This document shows, piece by piece, positions 1-10,400 of a stretch of DNA of 32,103 nt. Source of the stretch: Myxococcales bacterium (GTDB lineage: Bacteria > Myxococcota > Myxococcia > Myxococcales > UBA5297); contig JAISIF010000202.1 in NCBI GenBank assembly GCA_031262165.1, positions 1-32,103 on the forward strand, written 5' to 3'. A program made the position numbers and the translations under genes. The notes under the pieces are model-generated. The model ran no database searches. It was not told the DNA's origin and worked only from the letters and a program-made list of their open reading frames with translations. Numbering within the stretch: position 1 is the first letter of the stretch; every line of letters begins with the position of its first letter.

Positions 1-74
1 TTAGATTTCACGGAATGTCTGCTGATCTGGCGCTCCTGGTTGAGCGCGTCGTGTAAGGAAGAAGTGAGGGAAAA
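1..74. other. Left edge, no confident gene
   Basis: In frame 3 the first 56 bases read as a short C-terminal tail ending in Val-Val-stop (TAA at 54-56). It does not resemble the C-terminus of EF-Tu, which often lies upstream of rpmG in related genomes. It may be the end of a gene outside the window or non-coding. The rpmG ribosome binding site (GAGGG, 66-70) lies at its right end. Confidence 0.3.
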
Positions 75-227
75 ATGAACCGGACGATTATTCAGCTCGA
101 ATGCACCGTTTGTAAGTGGCGGAATTACTCCACGACCAAAAACAAGCGGACGATGACCGATAAGTTGGTCCTGGCGAAGTATTGCAAGAATTGCCGAAAG
201 CATCAGGATCATAAGGAGACGAAATAG
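75..227 (+). CDS. rpmG: 50S ribosomal protein L33
   Basis: A 50-residue basic protein of the large ribosomal subunit. The sequence shows the usual L33 pattern: an N-terminal strand, a CTVC pair (Cys10 and Cys13), the central NYSTTKNKR segment, and a second pair CKNC near residues 37-40. The four cysteines mark the zinc-binding (C+) form of L33. Length matches the family. The start is ATG at 75 with GAGGG four bases upstream; the stop is TAG at 225-227. It heads the run tRNA-Trp, secE, nusG, rplK, rplA, an arrangement seen in many proteobacteria, and is probably co-transcribed with the tRNA that begins 7 bp later. A complete gene too short for most ORF cut-offs. Confidence 0.96.
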   Translation: MNRTIIQLECTVCKWRNYSTTKNKRTMTDKLVLAKYCKNCRKHQDHKETK

Positions 228-233
228 TCTCGA

Positions 234-306
234 AGGCCAGTAGCGCAATTGGCAGCGCAGCGGTCTCCAAAACCGCGGGTTGGGGGTTCGAGTCCCTCCT
301 GGCCTG
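234..306 (+). tRNA. trpT: tRNA-Trp (anticodon CCA)
   Basis: A 73-nt cloverleaf. The acceptor stem pairs AGGCCAG (234-240) with CTGGCCT (299-305), and the discriminator base is G306. The anticodon stem is GCGGT/ACCGC with the seven-base loop CTCCAAA (265-271), so the anticodon is CCA at 267-269, reading UGG (Trp). The T arm carries GGTTCGAGTCC. The 3' CCA is not encoded and must be added after transcription. It sits between rpmG and secE, where tRNA-Trp is often found in proteobacteria. Confidence 0.96.
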
Positions 307-443
307 AACAAGACCTCAGGCGCCTTTTTGTAGTGGATGAGAAATAAAAAGGTGTGCTGAGGTATTTTGTTGTCCGAGATCGTGATTTCGAGGAACGCTC
401 GCCAAGTGATTCTCTCGGCAAGACGCGAAAGGAAAAGACTCAC

Positions 444-890
444 ATGGATTCGTCTTCATCTTCGACAGGACTGAATGCTGGTGTCGATGTCAAAAAAATG
501 GTCGGCATCGCCTATGTCGCCTTGGGCATCGTCAGCGTCCTGTTCTTTTCGAGTCTCATCGAAAGCATCTTCGCGGCGATGCGCTGGAGTAATCCCACGC
601 TGCTGGGTGTGGAACAATTCTCTCCCGCCACGCTCATTGGGTTCGGCATTTCGCTGGCCATCGTCCTAGGCTGCTTTTTCAATAAAAAGATTCACGCGGG
701 CAGCGTCGACATCGCGACCGAGCTCAAGCGGGTGACGTGGCCGTCCTTCGCCGAGACGAAGGTCTCGACCGTCGCGGTCGTCGTCGTGAGCATCGTCGCC
801 TCGCTCATCCTGTTCTTCTTCGACTTCGTCTCGTCGAAGATCATGTCCAACTGGATTCCAGCGCTTTTGAACTGGATTTCGGGCGGGTGA
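444..890 (+). CDS. secE: Preprotein translocase subunit SecE
   Basis: SecE, the small essential subunit that clamps the SecYEG channel in the inner membrane. The predicted protein is 148 residues. It has a short Ser-rich cytoplasmic start, two N-terminal hydrophobic segments (about residues 19-45 and 60-78), then the conserved amphipathic motif ELKRVTWPSFAET, followed by the core C-terminal transmembrane helix (about 107-130). Three membrane segments match the enterobacterial type rather than the short one-helix type. ATG at 444 was chosen over an upstream in-frame start at 354 because AAAGGAAAAG lies 8-16 bases upstream and the upstream extension is not SecE-like. The next gene is nusG, the classic secE-nusG pair, here with a 211-bp gap. 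Confidence 0.95.
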   Translation: MDSSSSSTGLNAGVDVKKMVGIAYVALGIVSVLFFSSLIESIFAAMRWSNPTLLGVEQFSPATLIGFGISLAIVLGCFFNKKIHAGSVDIATELKRVTWPSFAETKVSTVAVVVVSIVASLILFFFDFVSSKIMSNWIPALLNWISGG

Positions 891-1000
891 GCCAAGGACC
901 GGTGGACTCTCTGATGGGCCGACGAGATGAATCGACATCGACCCAAATCAGGTATCCAGAGCGAAGGGGGATTGAGCGGCGCGTATCGAGCCCGAGCAGC

Positions 1001-1064
1001 TTGACATATCGATCGGACCCAAAGTTCGAAGGCACATCCTCCACGCGTTTTTCCGTGGGGGATG
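1001..1064 (+). promoter_or_regulatory. nusG leader: perfect -35 hexamer and 11-bp hairpin
   Basis: In the secE-nusG gap, TTGACA at 1001-1006 is a perfect -35 hexamer, but the sequence 17-18 bases downstream (1024-1030) is a poor -10. Beyond it is a hairpin: CATCCTCCACG (1035-1045) pairs with CGTGGGGGATG (1054-1064), 11 bp with one G-T pair and an 8-base loop. No long T run follows, so it is not a classic terminator. It ends 37 bases before the nusG start. A leader or processing structure is plausible but unproven. Confidence 0.45.
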
Positions 1065-1101
1065 AATTGTTTCTTTTGAATCGAAGAAAGGTGGACTGCA
1101 C

Positions 1102-1689
1102 ATGACAGAAGCAAAAGAGATCGAGACGGGTTCGCCTTTGCGGAAGCGTTGGTATGTGGTCCACACCTATTCCGGGTTCGAGAACAAGGCCAAGAAGTCC
1201 CTCGAAGAGCGCATCAAATCCGAGGGAATGGACGAATACTTTGGCGAGGTGCTCATTCCGACGGAACAGGTCGTCGAGATGGTCAAAGGCACGCGGCGCA
1301 CGAGCAAGCGCAAGTGCTACCCGGGTTACATCCTCGTCGAGCTCGTCATGAATGAGCGCAGCTGGCATCTGGTCAAGTCCACGCCCAAGGTGACGGGCTT
1401 CGTGGGTGGGACGCAGACCATGGAGCCGGATCGCATCCCCTGGATTTCGGATGACGAAGCGCGGCGCCTCATGAACCAGATGTCCGAGGATGTCTCCAAC
1501 AAGCCCAAGCCAAAGGTCGAGTTTTCCGTGGGCGACAATGTACGTGTCATCGACGGGCCATTCGCCAACTTCAATGGCGCGGTCGAGGGCGTGGACAACA
1601 ACAAAGGCCGCGTCAAGGTCTCCGTGTCCATCTTCGGGCGCCCGACACCAGTCGATCTCGACTTCATGCAGGTCGAGAAAGCCTCCTGA
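1102..1689 (+). CDS. nusG: Transcription termination/antitermination protein NusG
   Basis: NusG binds RNA polymerase, suppresses pausing and couples transcription to Rho or the ribosome. The 195-residue protein has the NGN domain (about residues 15-125), with the start motif [12 protein letters not shown], the LIPTEQ strand and the PGYILVEL segment, followed by the C-terminal KOW domain (about 140-193) with [17 protein letters not shown] and a closing [10 protein letters not shown]. Length and domain order fit ordinary bacterial NusG; the loop is not expanded. Start ATG at 1102 with AGAAAGG 11 bases upstream. It lies between secE and rplK in the conserved order. Confidence 0.97.
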   Translation: MTEAKEIETGSPLRKRWYVVHTYSGFENKAKKSLEERIKSEGMDEYFGEVLIPTEQVVEMVKGTRRTSKRKCYPGYILVELVMNERSWHLVKSTPKVTGFVGGTQTMEPDRIPWISDDEARRLMNQMSEDVSNKPKPKVEFSVGDNVRVIDGPFANFNGAVEGVDNNKGRVKVSVSIFGRPTPVDLDFMQVEKAS

Positions 1690-1950
1690 TGCTCATTGGG
1701 TAATTCACGAAGCAAAAGGACAATCCAATAGATTCAATTCGAGGGAAGCGGCGCGCGCGATTGATTTGATTTGAATCGAAACTCGATTCGATCGAATCGG
1801 CACATCATCGCGTTGCCGCTGGACCTCGGGAGAGGGCCTCTTTCGGAAAACTTGGGCGCTATCGACCGGGTTGCCGAGGAGCATGTCGTTTCATCAGAGT
1901 GGGAGGACGTTGATTCGTCCGCATGAACCACACAAAGGCGGTCAGACATC
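1690..1950. promoter_or_regulatory. nusG-rplK spacer with 16-bp perfect palindrome
   Basis: This 261-bp spacer has no gene. It holds the perfect palindrome CGATTCGATCGAATCG at 1784-1799, next to other GATTC/GAATC words (TTGATTTGATTTGAATCG just upstream). A small hairpin, GGACG (1905-1909) with CGTCC (1916-1920), lies 30 bases before rplK. The palindrome could be an operator or an RNA stem. In many bacteria L1 represses this operon by binding its own mRNA, but I cannot identify the L1 site here with certainty. Confidence 0.35.
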
Positions 1951-2400
1951 ATGGCGAAAAAGGTAACGGGTCAGGTCAAGCTGCAACTCCCCGCGGGTAA
2001 AGCCACTCCGGCGCCCCCGGTTGGTCCAGCGCTCGGTCAGCACGGCGTCAACATCCTGGAGTTCTGTAAGCAGTTCAACGCGCGGACCCAGGAGCAGGCC
2101 AAGGAAGCGCTGATCATCCCGGTCGTGATCACGATTTATTCGGACAGGACCTTCACCTTCATCATGCGCACGCCCCCGGCGGCGGTCCTCCTCAAGAAGG
2201 CTGCGGGTCTGCACACCGAAAAGAAGAAGGGATCTGGCTCCAAAAAGCCTGGCAAGGAGAAGGCTGGGACCGTGACGCGCAAGCAGATCGAGGCAATCGC
2301 CAAGACCAAGGGGGATGAGCTCACGGCAGCCTCTCTCGACGCGGCCATGCGCACCATCGAGGGGACGGCCCGTTCCATGGGGCTCGAAGTCGTCGATTGA
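1951..2400 (+). CDS. rplK: 50S ribosomal protein L11
   Basis: L11 of the large subunit, part of the GTPase-associated centre that binds 23S rRNA with L10. The 149-residue product begins [20 protein letters not shown] and continues with [14 protein letters not shown], the proline-rich N-terminal signature. The C-terminal rRNA-binding domain (about 75-149) has [13 protein letters not shown] and ends in [13 protein letters not shown]. No truncation or insertion is seen. Start ATG at 1951, with AAAGG 13-17 bases upstream as a distant ribosome binding site. It is followed 86 bp later by rplA. Confidence 0.97.
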   Translation: MAKKVTGQVKLQLPAGKATPAPPVGPALGQHGVNILEFCKQFNARTQEQAKEALIIPVVITIYSDRTFTFIMRTPPAAVLLKKAAGLHTEKKKGSGSKKPGKEKAGTVTRKQIEAIAKTKGDELTAASLDAAMRTIEGTARSMGLEVVD

Positions 2401-2486
2401 GGCGATTTTTCAGCAAACCTTTTTGGGTGGGAGAGCTGCTCCTGAGCGGAGCGGCTCGCTGGGACCACCGTTAGGAGTGAGTTGTC

Positions 2487-3215
<729 letters not shown>

Positions 3216-3264
3216 CGCGGCGAGGTCGACCTCGCCCATCCATGGTGCCTCTGGCACGGGACTG

Positions 3265-3312
3265 AACGCCCTGCGTCATCCTCTTCAGAAGAGGGTGGGC
3301 AGGGCGTTTTTT
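3265..3312 (+). terminator. Strong intrinsic terminator after rplA
   Basis: AACGCCCTGC (3265-3274) pairs with GCAGGGCGTT (3299-3308). A nested arm inside adds CATCCTCTT with AAGAGGGTG. The stem ends in a T run (3307-3312). Together they make one of the strongest terminators in the window, 50 bp after the rplA stop, and imply that the ribosomal transcript ends here. Confidence 0.92.
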
Positions 3313-3342
3313 CGTCTCATTATGTTTTTTGGATTTCACGAA

Positions 3343-3668
3343 TCGTCCTTCGCCTGGCTCGGTCCGAATTCGAGGAGACGCCTTAGGGGCTGCGCCCCTA
3401 CAATTTTATCGAGGCAGCGAGATTCAATTGTAGGGGCGATTATCGATCGTTCGTGCGCAATCGATTTGGACGACGGTGTTGAGGAACAATTCAGAAACAA
3501 TTTATGATCGATATTTGAATGAAATCATTTTTTTTGACGACGGGCGATTGATAATTACCCCTACAAAACAATTTGGGTGACGGATTTCAGGATCGATTCA
3601 TAGCCGATACTTGAATGAAATTATTTTTAATGACGGGCGATTGATAATGCCCCTACAAATCAATTCGG
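3343..3668. repeat. Intergenic repeat cluster built on CCCCTACAA
   Basis: This gene-free patch (most of 3313-3702) contains: (a) a tight hairpin TAGGGGC/GCCCCTA at 3384-3400; (b) a 12-bp inverted repeat, GCCCCTACAATT (3394-3405) and AATTGTAGGGGC (3426-3437); (c) two diverged direct copies of a 72-76 bp unit at 3501-3576 and 3597-3668, both with TTGAATGAAAT, GACGGGCGATTGATAAT and CCCCTACAAA. The lead-in TCGTCCTTCGCCTGG at 3343-3357 recurs near 14305. The pattern resembles REP-type extragenic repeats. No protein-coding signal is seen. Confidence 0.7.
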
Positions 3669-3702
3669 ACGCATCAATTTATTTGTAGAGACGACGCATG
3701 AG

Positions 3703-4383
3703 TCACCCCATCGCCCTCTCGCAGCAGGCCACGAGCTCGTCTGGATGCTCGGCAATGGCGCGGGCACCGGCGCGTTCGAGTTCGGCGCGCGTGCCCAGGC
3801 CCCACAGCACGCCGACGAACGGGAGCCCAGCTGTCCTGGCTGCCTCGCCGTCGATCTCCGAGTCGCCGATGAATACGGCGCACTCCACGGCCGTCCCGCC
3901 TCCGCGGGCCTCGATGAGCGCGAGCGCGCGATCGATCCCATCGCGGGCAGGCTTGCGCTCCGCCACGTCGCCCAAGCCCACGATGGCCGCGGCGCACATC
4001 CGATCGAGCCCGACGCGCTGGCACAGCCTGCGGGCGCTCTCGCCTGGTTTGTTCGTGACGATGGCCTTGGGGCCGTGGAGCCGCGCGAGCGCCTGGGCAA
4101 TGCCTGGAAACAGGCGCGTGCGGTCCATCATGTGGGTCTCGTAGAGCTCGACCCAGCGCCGAACACCCTCGTCGAGCGTCGCGGCGTCTGGATCAGCGCC
4201 GTCGTTCGATCCAACGAGCGCGCGTGCGACGAGGTGGCGCGAGCCCTTGCCGATGAACGTGAGGATGAGCGCCTCGGGGATCGGCGCCATGCCAAACGAG
4301 CCTCGCACCAGGTTCGCGCACGCGGCGATGTCGCCGATGCTGTCCACGAGGGTCCCGTCCAAGTCGAAGAGATAGGCGTTCAC
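3703..4383 (-). CDS. HAD-family phosphatase, phosphoglycolate phosphatase-like
   Basis: A 226-residue soluble hydrolase of the haloacid dehalogenase superfamily with an alpha-helical cap. Motif I is DLDGTLVDS near the N-terminus (nucleophile Asp7, acid Asp9), motif II is IVTNKPGESA, motif III is the Lys in AERKPARDG, and motif IV is GDSEIDGEAA. Layout and length fit the Gph/PGP group, which removes phosphate from 2-phosphoglycolate, but the substrate cannot be fixed from sequence. The start is GTG at 4381-4383 with GGAGG (complement of 4394-4398) upstream. It lies 24 bp downstream of the alpha-2-macroglobulin gene on the same strand and probably shares its transcript; a functional link is not obvious. 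Confidence 0.88.
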   Translation of the reverse strand: MNAYLFDLDGTLVDSIGDIAACANLVRGSFGMAPIPEALILTFIGKGSRHLVARALVGSNDGADPDAATLDEGVRRWVELYETHMMDRTRLFPGIAQALARLHGPKAIVTNKPGESARRLCQRVGLDRMCAAAIVGLGDVAERKPARDGIDRALALIEARGGGTAVECAVFIGDSEIDGEAARTAGLPFVGVLWGLGTRAELERAGARAIAEHPDELVACCERAMG

Positions 4384-4407
4384 GTCTTTCGATCCTCCGT
4401 CATGAAA

Positions 4408-7400
4408 TTACGGCTGAATGGTGATGCGGCTGCCACTCGAATGCGCCGTGAACTCGGGCGCGTACATCGACTGAAGCGTGGCAGGGGATACGCGGAACGT
4501 GCCGACCATCGAGGCCTTGAGCCGATGGCGCAGCGTGAACTCACCGGCTGGCAAGCGGTCGAAGAAGAAGTTGGTCGCGCTGTCGCGAACCTCCTGCTGA
4601 AAGGCGAGGCCCTGATCGAAGCGGTAGCCCGAGAGCGCCTCCACTGGCTCCAGCCCCGCCGCGCGCGGGTCACGCAGGTGGACGTATTCGGCCGCGTGCC
4701 TGGTGCTGACGACGAGCTGGACCTCGACCTCGTCGCCTGGCTTCAGGCGCGCGCCCTCGGCCAATGGTTCGAGCACGTGCTCTCTGCCGCGCACCACGCG
4801 GCGGAAGTAGGTGCGCCGAACGGAGAACAGATCACCGCTCTGACGCACCGCCTCGCTCTCGGTCGAGAAGTGCCAGGTCGCCGACGCGAACACGATGCCC
4901 GGCGTCATCTGTTCCAGCTCGATGGCGGAGAGTGCGCGGGCATCGATGGCCTGACTCGTCAGCGACATCTGTCGCTTGCGCGCGCCGCTCGTGGGCGAGG
5001 TCGGCTGGAACACGAACTCCTCCTGCTTCGAGCCCAGCGTCACCCGCACGCGATCGGTCGCGTCGATCCGGTGCTCGGACTGTGCGTAGTGGGCGAGCGC
5101 ATAGATGGCCTCGGCCGAGGCGCGCGTCGATTTCCAGTGATTCAGCTTCTTGTTGAGGAAGAGCCATTGGGCCAGGCCAGCGCGCCGCGGGTCCTCGGGG
5201 CTCAGCTCGGTCAGGACGCGCAGGCTGAAGGCGTGCGAGTCGATCGTGTCGCGATACCAGAGCCAGCTGCGCGCGCTCGTCTGCCAGAACGTGCCCTGCT
5301 CTGGCGTGGTCTTGGCCGCGTCCATGACCGCGTCGAACACGAGCCGCGCGTCGGCCTCGCGGCCCATGCGTTTGAGCGTCAGCGCGAGCTGGCCTTTGCC
5401 CTGGTTCGACAGCTCCTTGCGGCGCTTGAACGAGAAGTCGAGGAGCTTTTGGCGCGCGGCGCGGTCGAGCATCACCGCCTCGAAGCGCGGCCCGTCGAAC
5501 GCCGTCGCCACGTAGTTGAGGAAGGTGGCGAGCGCGACGTCGGCCTCGTCCTTTTTGGATGGCTGCGTGATCCAGACGTCGAGTTCGCGGCCATACCAGT
5601 CGCTCATGAAGCGCCACGCCTTGACCGCGATGTCCTCCGGGATCTCTCCGCCGAACTCGGCGGCGCGCGCCAAGCCCGCGAGCACATAGAGCGTCATGTA
5701 GGGCGAGGGCGTGCCACCCGCCCACCAGGCAAAGCCACCGCCGCGCTGCTGGGCCTTGCGCAGCTTGCTCAGCGCGCTGTCGCGCTCGGCCTTGGCCACC
5801 TCGGGGTTGAGCAGCGCGATCGCCTCCACGTCCTCTGCGCCTGCGCCACCCTTGGCCTGCCGCAGCCACGGCGTCTCTTCGAGTGACAGCTTTCGATTGG
5901 GATCGAGCTGGTCGAATGTCTCGAGCCTCGCCGAGCGGCTGGCAGCCAGGAGCTTGGCGCGGCCACCGAGTGACGGGAAGCGCTCGAACAGGCCCGTCAG
6001 GATGCCGGTGGAGACGAAGCGGTTGAGCGTCTGCTCGACACACTCGTAGGGGTAGCGCACGAGGTAGGGCAGGGCCGCGAGCGCGCCATCGAGGAGCTGC
6101 GCATCGAGCGTCACGACGAGCGCCTCGTTGACGAGGCTCGCGTCACTCGCATCCACCTCGAACGAGAGCGTGCGCCGCTCGTTGCCGCGCAGGGCAGCGA
6201 AGCGCGACTCACTCAGGTGCGCGCGGCTCGGGAGGATGGGCAAGGGGCGCAGCTCTCCGTCACTCAATCTGCCGTCCGCGGTGCGCGCCGTGACCTTCAC
6301 CTCGATCGGTCCAGGGCCCGGTGGAACCTGGAGCGGGAAGGTGATCGTCTGGCTCTTGCCTGGCGCGAGGCTGAAGCTGGCCGTGGCTGCCGTCGCGTCG
6401 AGTCCGTAGAGGGGCAGGAGGTCGGCGCCCGTCTCGGGATCGGTCAGCTCGAACCTCACCTGGCCCGCGATCGGAGCGTCTGAGGCGCTGTCCACGGTGA
6501 TGGCCAGGTCGGCGCGGTCTCCCTCGCGCAAAAAGCGTGGCAGGCGCGGTCTGACCATGAGCTCGCGGACGCTCTGGAACGTGCGACTCGCGATGCCCGC
6601 GTGGAGCTGGCGCGTGAGCGCGACGGCCCATACCCGCCACGAGGTCAGCGCGTCCGGGACCGTGAATTCGAGCGTGGCGCTGCCGTCCTGGTTCAGGAGG
6701 AGCGCCGGTGCCCAGAGAGCCGTCTCGCGGAAGTCGGCGCGGACGAGGGGCAGGCTAGGCGCGTCGTGTTCGGCTTCGGCAGGGCCAGGATCTGTGGACA
6801 GCGGCGAGGCGGCCTCAGCTGAATTGGCCGAATCAAGCGAATCAGCCGAATCGGCCACCGACAACCCAGCCACCGACTTCATCGCCATGGGCGCCGGTGA
6901 CGCGGCAGCCCGCATTCGACGCGGGAGGTTGCCGCCACCCTCGAAGAGGAAACGGCGGCCAGGGCCACTGGCGCCGCTCATCCCCTTGAACGCGTCCTCG
7001 GTGAAGGGTTCAGAGGACGGGGCAGGCGCGCTCGACGTCTGGACGCCGGTCTGTCCCCATCGAACTGCGTCCGAGGGCCGCGTCACGCTCGACTGGAACG
7101 CGGGCAGGCCACGCCGACTGGGCAACAGGGCGAGCGGGTTCGCTGGCGTGTGCGGGGCAAAGGCTTCGAGGCTGCGATCGTAGATGTAGGCGAGCAGCTC
7201 GGCCTCGCGCGGATCGAGCGCCTTGCCATCGAGGCGCTTCACGGTCACGCGGAAGCGCTCGCGGCTGCCCGGCTGGACGTGGTCGCGGAAGCTCTCCCAC
7301 TCGACCTGGAGCTCGCGATCGTCGAACGGCACGGCGATGTCGGCGCTCAGCGTGACGCTCTGCCAGTCCATGACGGTCGTGAGGCGCACCGTGAGGCCGC

Positions 7401-10400
7401 CGCGATCCTCGTCGCGGATTGGCAGCTCGCGCAGCGGCTTGTCCGTGCCCGTCACGAGCCACTGATGGGAGACGCGCTCCTGGTCGCGGAAGACCTCCAG
7501 CAACATTCGTTGCCCAGGCCGACCAGCATGGACAAAGAGGCGCGCCGATTCGCCTACCTTTGCGCTCGACCTGTCCGCGATCAGCAGCGCGGGCAACGCT
7601 AGGTCCGCCTTGGGCGAGGCCACGACGAACTCGCGGGTGCGCTCGACAATCTGCCCCGCGTCGTCCTGCGTCTCGTAGCGCAGCCGGTAGGCGCCAGCGG
7701 CCAGACCCGTGAGCGTGATTCTGCCAATGCCCTCGTCATCGTGCTTCACCGCGCCCTCGGCCACGCGCTGCGCCTCCTCGCTCTGGAGCGCGAGCGCCTC
7801 CTCCATCGAGTAGCCAGGTGCCCAGCGCGGCCGCAGCGTGTCGCCCGGCAGGTCGAAGTGCGCGTCGTGTCCAGGCGCGCGCGGGCGTGGCAGGTCGGCG
7901 GGCAGTGGCGCGGTCTTGGGCAGCGCGAGCCGCGTCACCCAGAAGCGGCCTTCCCCTCCACGGCGCGGCGTGCCGTCGAGGCTGGTGCGCGACACGGTCA
8001 GCTCGGCGGGCTTGTCCGCGTCCAAGAATCCCGCGGGCAGCTCGATCGAGGCGTCGATCGATCGCCAGCCGAGCCGGAAGACGCGTGAGGCCGATCGCGT
8101 CTCGCCGCCTTGGTCTGTGACGTCCACGCGGACCGCGTAGAGATAGCGCTTGTCGGGCGAGGTCTTGGCCTCCTGCGGATCTGCCCGAGGCGTGAAGTCG
8201 AACCGGAACCGACCCTCCGCGTCGAGCGTGGCCTCGCCCGCTGCCACGAGCTCTGAGACGTCGCGACACGGTGGGCCGCGCCACCAGAAGCGAGGCGGGC
8301 ACAGCGGCCGCCTCTCGACCGTCCACTTGGCCGCGCCCGCGTTCACGGCCGTCCCAAAGTAGGTGTGCGCCGAGCCAGCGACGCTCACCTGCGCGTTGAG
8401 CTTGGCCGCGCCCTGGGTCGGATCGAGCGCCACCTCGAACGTCGGGCGCTTGTATTCCTCGACGCGCAGCCTCGACACCCCGAGCCACAGGCCGTCCTTT
8501 TTCTTCGGCAGGTCGAGCGAGACGCGGATCTGCCATTCGCCGAGCGCGCGGCCCACCGGGATCTCGAACTCGCCCGAGGCCGAGCCAAAGGCGTTGCTCT
8601 CGACCTTCTTCAGGGCCACGCGCTGATGGTTGGCGTCCACGAGCGCGACCTCGATCCCGGCCGTGCGCAGGGTCGAGAAGCGCGCCGCCGCCGTGTTGCC
8701 GCGATAGGGAACGATCTTCCACGAGATGGTCTGGCCCGGCCGGTAGATGCCGCGATCCGTGTAGACGAGCGCTCTGCTGTGGTCCTCCGAGCTCGGGGCG
8801 CTGCGCGACCCGCCATCATAGTCGGGCCACGGGTCGAGGGTGACCTCGCCGTCCTTGCGCGCCACGAGGAAGAAGTTCCCCTCGCCAGGCCGCAGCGCGA
8901 CCTCGCCAGCCGCGTCCGTCACGGCCGAGACCGTTTTCCCAAAGGTCGAGTCCCAGCGGGGCGCACGATAGACCTCGACCGTGGCACCTGCGATGGGCGC
9001 GCCCGTCCGCGCGTCGAGCACCCGCGCCCGGAGCTCACCTGTGCGTGGATACTGGTCCCTGGTGATCACGAACTTCGAGATCATGAGCGTCCTGCCCTGG
9101 AGCACTGTCTTGGCAGCGTCGAAATCCTCGCGCAGCGAGGCAACGATGAAGTAGCCGCCCGGCCTGTCGAGCGGTGGCACGAGGAAGGTTCGATGCGCTC
9201 GGTAATCGCCCGGATCCGTCAGCCGGACGCTCCAGGCCGCGGCAGGCTTCGCGTTGCGCATGAACTCCTCGATGTGCCGCGATCCGCTCCACCCCTGGGA
9301 GGTCGTGCGCGTGATCAGGCGCACGAGATCGACCGGGTAGGCGCGCAAAAAGATCTCCTTCACATTGGCGTGCTCGATCGAGAGGGAGCGCTTGCGCGGG
9401 CCATCGACCGACCCCGACGACAGCTCGAAGCGGGGCAGCTCCAGCCGGGCGATGAGGTCATTGCAGCGCTGTGCGCCTGCCGAGTCAGGAAAGGCCTCGC
9501 GGCCCGATCGGGCGAGCGCCAGGGCGCGGATCTGGTCTTCGAGGCGATCGCGCTTGCTCAGCTGATCGGCGAGCGAGGCCATGCCCATGGCCCACCATGG
9601 CGCGCTGGAAAACGCCCCGAGGCGCGCGTCGAAGTCGGCGAGCACGACGTCCCGCTGCGCTGCGGTGACGAGCGGTGCCAAGGTCTCCAGCCGCACGCGC
9701 AGCGTCTCCAGCGCGGCCTCGCGTGCGTCGGTCGAGAGGTGCCAGTGCTCCAGGTCGCCGAGCAGGACAGCGATCTTGAGCAGTGGGTGGGTCGCTTCGT
9801 CCGTCAGAAAATTGCCATTGGACAGGGCCGGATCGGGGCGCAGCAGGCGCTCCGTGCTCAGTGCGAACACGCCGGATCGCTGCTCTGGCCGCCACTGGAA
9901 CGAATCGGCGAGCGCCTCGACCCACAGGTAGGTCACCGCGTCGCGCGGCGTGGGCCGGATCTTCTCCGGGAAGTCGTTGCGCTCGATCACGTCCTTGAAG
10001 GTGTCGAATGGGAGCTGGGCAAGGCGTTCTCGCTTCTGCCAAGCGGCAAAGAACGCGCGGTCGATCTCGGCGCGCAGCTCGGCGCGCGTCCACGTCGAGA
10101 TCGGCCTGTCCTGGGTCGACGCGAGGCGCTCGCGCTGGTCGATGTCGTAGCGGTGCTGCGCCAGGTAGCCGATGAGCGCCCGGGCCTTGGCCAGATGGAG
10201 CGCTGCCTGCCACTCGAACGCGCTGGGCCACGCAGAGCTCATCAAGAGGTTCACCGCCGCCTCGAAGTCACGCGGGAGCTCTGCCTCGCGGATCAGGGCA
10301 CGCGCCCAGGTTGCCTCGTCCTTCGCGGCCATGGCCTGAGCGCGCAGGTGCGAGAGCTCTTTCGAGGCGCGCTCGAATTTTCCCTGCTCGATGAGGCGGT

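Noticed and set aside
3295-3507. 70-codon plus-strand frame after rplA
   Set aside because: Starts inside the rplA terminator and runs through repeat hairpins.
3384-3668. Possible CRISPR array from regularly placed CCCCTACAA words
   Set aside because: Only four words, in both orientations, uneven spacing, no unique spacers and no cas genes nearby.
3745-5886. Long plus-strand reading frame (713 codons) opposite gph and A2M
   Set aside because: It is antisense to two well-supported genes, has no recognisable domain and is rich in Arg/Ala/Glu/Leu, as expected from a GC-rich shadow frame.
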